This document shows, piece by piece, positions 4,959-5,975 of a DNA stretch of 5,975 bases (position 1 is its first letter; each line of letters opens with the position of its first letter). Below the pieces are notes generated by a model. The model made no database searches, had not been told where the DNA came from, and worked only from the letters and a program-made list of their open reading frames with translations. The stretch comes from Lachnoclostridium sp. UBA739 (GTDB taxonomy: Bacteria; Bacillota_A; Clostridia; Lachnospirales; Lachnospiraceae). Location: the NCBI GenBank assembly GCA_002297865.1, contig DBKX01000272.1, positions 1 to 5,975 of the forward strand. Reading direction: 5' to 3'. The translations under genes were made by a program, and so were the position numbers.

Positions 4959-5975
4959 CTATACCTCCTTTTCAAACAGAAGTACTTTTCCTGGATTTGA
5001 AAACTTATCTAGGTATCCTTCATCCAATCCCAGTAACTCTTCAACCATATCACTATTTATTGATAATCCATGCTTTTGCAATACTCTCATAAATTCACTT
5101 CCTGTTATTTTTCTATCCTCAATAAGCATTTTCATAGCATGTTTTAGATATCTTGGCTCACAAGCAGCAACTTGTTTATCATATGGTTCTTCTTTTATAT
5201 AGCCATCATTCGACCTTTGCTTCATCAGATATTGATACTGATTCATCGAAATTGCACCTAATTGCTTTGCTCTAACAATTAGTGCAGCTGCAGAGACCCT
5301 ATACTTCTCTTTCAATTCCACATAGAATCTAAACTCAGTCTTTCCTCGCCCTGCCAAATCATTTAGAAACATATTCTTTGGAACAAGTAAAGCCCCTGCA
5401 AATTGATTCATATACTGTTCCATATTTTTATATTCAAGTTTTGTAAGTTCTTCTACCTCAAATAGCCCATCTGTTAGAACATGTCCTAATTCATGCGCTG
5501 CGCTAAATTGTTGTCTGAAATAGTTTCTATCATTTCCCAGAACAACAATCGGCACAACGCAATTATTAATCATTTCAACATGACAATAAGCATCGATATC
5601 ATTGTTTGAATCGAATGAATTTGCTATAATTATTCCATGTTGTTCCATTACATCAATAATATTCAAAATCGGCTGATCACCTAACTGCCAATGCTGCCTT
5701 ACATAGTGTGCTAACTCTTCCACATCTAATAAATTATTTACTCCAATATTAAATTCAGGAAAAGTTATATATTCTTCAATCCCCTCATAAATTTTGGCCA
5801 ATAATTTAACCTTTTCGATTTGCATTTTCCTATTTTTAGCTGTCGTTGTTGATAATGATCTAAAATAGGTATTGCCAACCGTTATATCACTCTCATCTTC
5901 CTCATAAAAATACTCTCTTGGGAAACCTAATAAATTCACTATGCGAAATAAATTTTCAACCTTAGGTTCAGTCTT
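4959..5975 (-). CDS. XRE-type HTH / ImmA-IrrE metallopeptidase, N-terminus cut by the window edge
   Basis: A zinc-dependent ImmA/IrrE-family peptidase (COG2856), almost certainly fused to an N-terminal XRE helix-turn-helix lying mostly beyond the right edge. Seen: the visible 338 residues open with KTEPKVENLFRIVNLLGFP then REYFYEED, the usual end of an XRE domain and linker. The HExxH motif is AAHELGHVL, about 161-165 of the visible part. The likely third ligand is the Glu of MEQYMNQFAGALLVP about 21 residues later. A helical tail follows. A GTG at 5939 could be taken as a start, but the frame stays open to 5975 and the XRE-like residues lie before it, so I reject that start. In known cases ImmA cleaves its cognate repressor (ICEBs1) and IrrE/DdrO acts in the Deinococcus damage response. 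Here DNA binding and protease are on one chain. The reading frame is intact, unlike its neighbours. It is the first gene of the leftward cluster in the window; its promoter lies outside. Confidence 0.92.
   Translation of the reverse strand, partial: KTEPKVENLFRIVNLLGFPREYFYEEDESDITVGNTYFRSLSTTTAKNRKMQIEKVKLLAKIYEGIEEYITFPEFNIGVNNLLDVEELAHYVRQHWQLGDQPILNIIDVMEQHGIIIANSFDSNNDIDAYCHVEMINNCVVPIVVLGNDRNYFRQQFSAAHELGHVLTDGLFEVEELTKLEYKNMEQYMNQFAGALLVPKNMFLNDLAGRGKTEFRFYVELKEKYRVSAAALIVRAKQLGAISMNQYQYLMKQRSNDGYIKEEPYDKQVAACEPRYLKHAMKMLIEDRKITGSEFMRVLQKHGLSINSDMVEELLGLDEGYLDKFSNPGKVLLFEKEV

Noticed and set aside
4864..5202. Rightward reading frame of 112 codons
   Set aside because: It lies over the conserved ImmA C-terminus and the start of the next gene, and shows no motifs. 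It is a shadow of the opposite strand.
4959..5939. GTG at 5939 as the true start of the ImmA-like protein
   Set aside because: The frame is open to the window edge and the residues before the GTG match the end of an XRE domain, so the gene begins outside the window.

Overview
The window is AT-rich DNA with strong AGGAG-type ribosome binding sites, from a low-GC Gram-positive bacterium. The gene content (a thioester/SpaA-type surface protein, an XRE-ImmA metallopeptidase and small orphan proteins) suggests a gut Clostridia or Lachnospiraceae genome and an accessory or mobile region. The taxon is inferred from style and content, not from a marker gene.

Layout. (1) <1-1713, minus: a secreted surface protein with a signal peptide, a Cys-Gln thioester adhesin domain and SpaA/Cna_B-like repeats. 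It is frameshifted at about 58-66 and continues past the left edge. (2) 1714-2195: a divergent regulatory region with no gene. It holds a TTGACA promoter with the palindrome TAACTAGTTA in its spacer, a second copy of that palindrome 125 bp away, and an inverted repeat in the leader. (3) 2196-2902, plus: an unrecognised membrane protein with a C-terminal Cys/His cluster. Its well-placed start lies in a different frame from its body, and the two meet at a run of seven A. (4) 2903-3282: non-coding, with a long near-perfect hairpin and an A-B-A'-B' pair of inverted repeats that could form a pseudoknot. (5) 3283-5975, minus: three genes in one direction. They are an XRE-ImmA/IrrE metallopeptidase entering from the right edge, then a 206-residue unknown protein with a possible ADP-ribosyltransferase-like N-terminus, then a 258-residue Cys-rich HTH protein with its own promoter.

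How the genes may work together. XRE-ImmA proteins are known regulators of mobile elements and stress responses, and ImmA cleaves a repressor in ICEBs1. Here such a protein lies 50 bp upstream of an unknown, possibly enzymatic protein, followed by a second DNA-binding protein. This could be a small regulatory or toxin/defence-type module, which is inference.

Four of the five protein-coding loci are interrupted, at five points in all. Each interruption is repaired by restoring a single missing base, mostly in or beside a short homopolymer. Either the sequence carries deletion-type read errors, or this accessory region is decaying. I repaired the frames by reading both sides of each break, and the lengths given for repaired proteins assume one base restored at each site.
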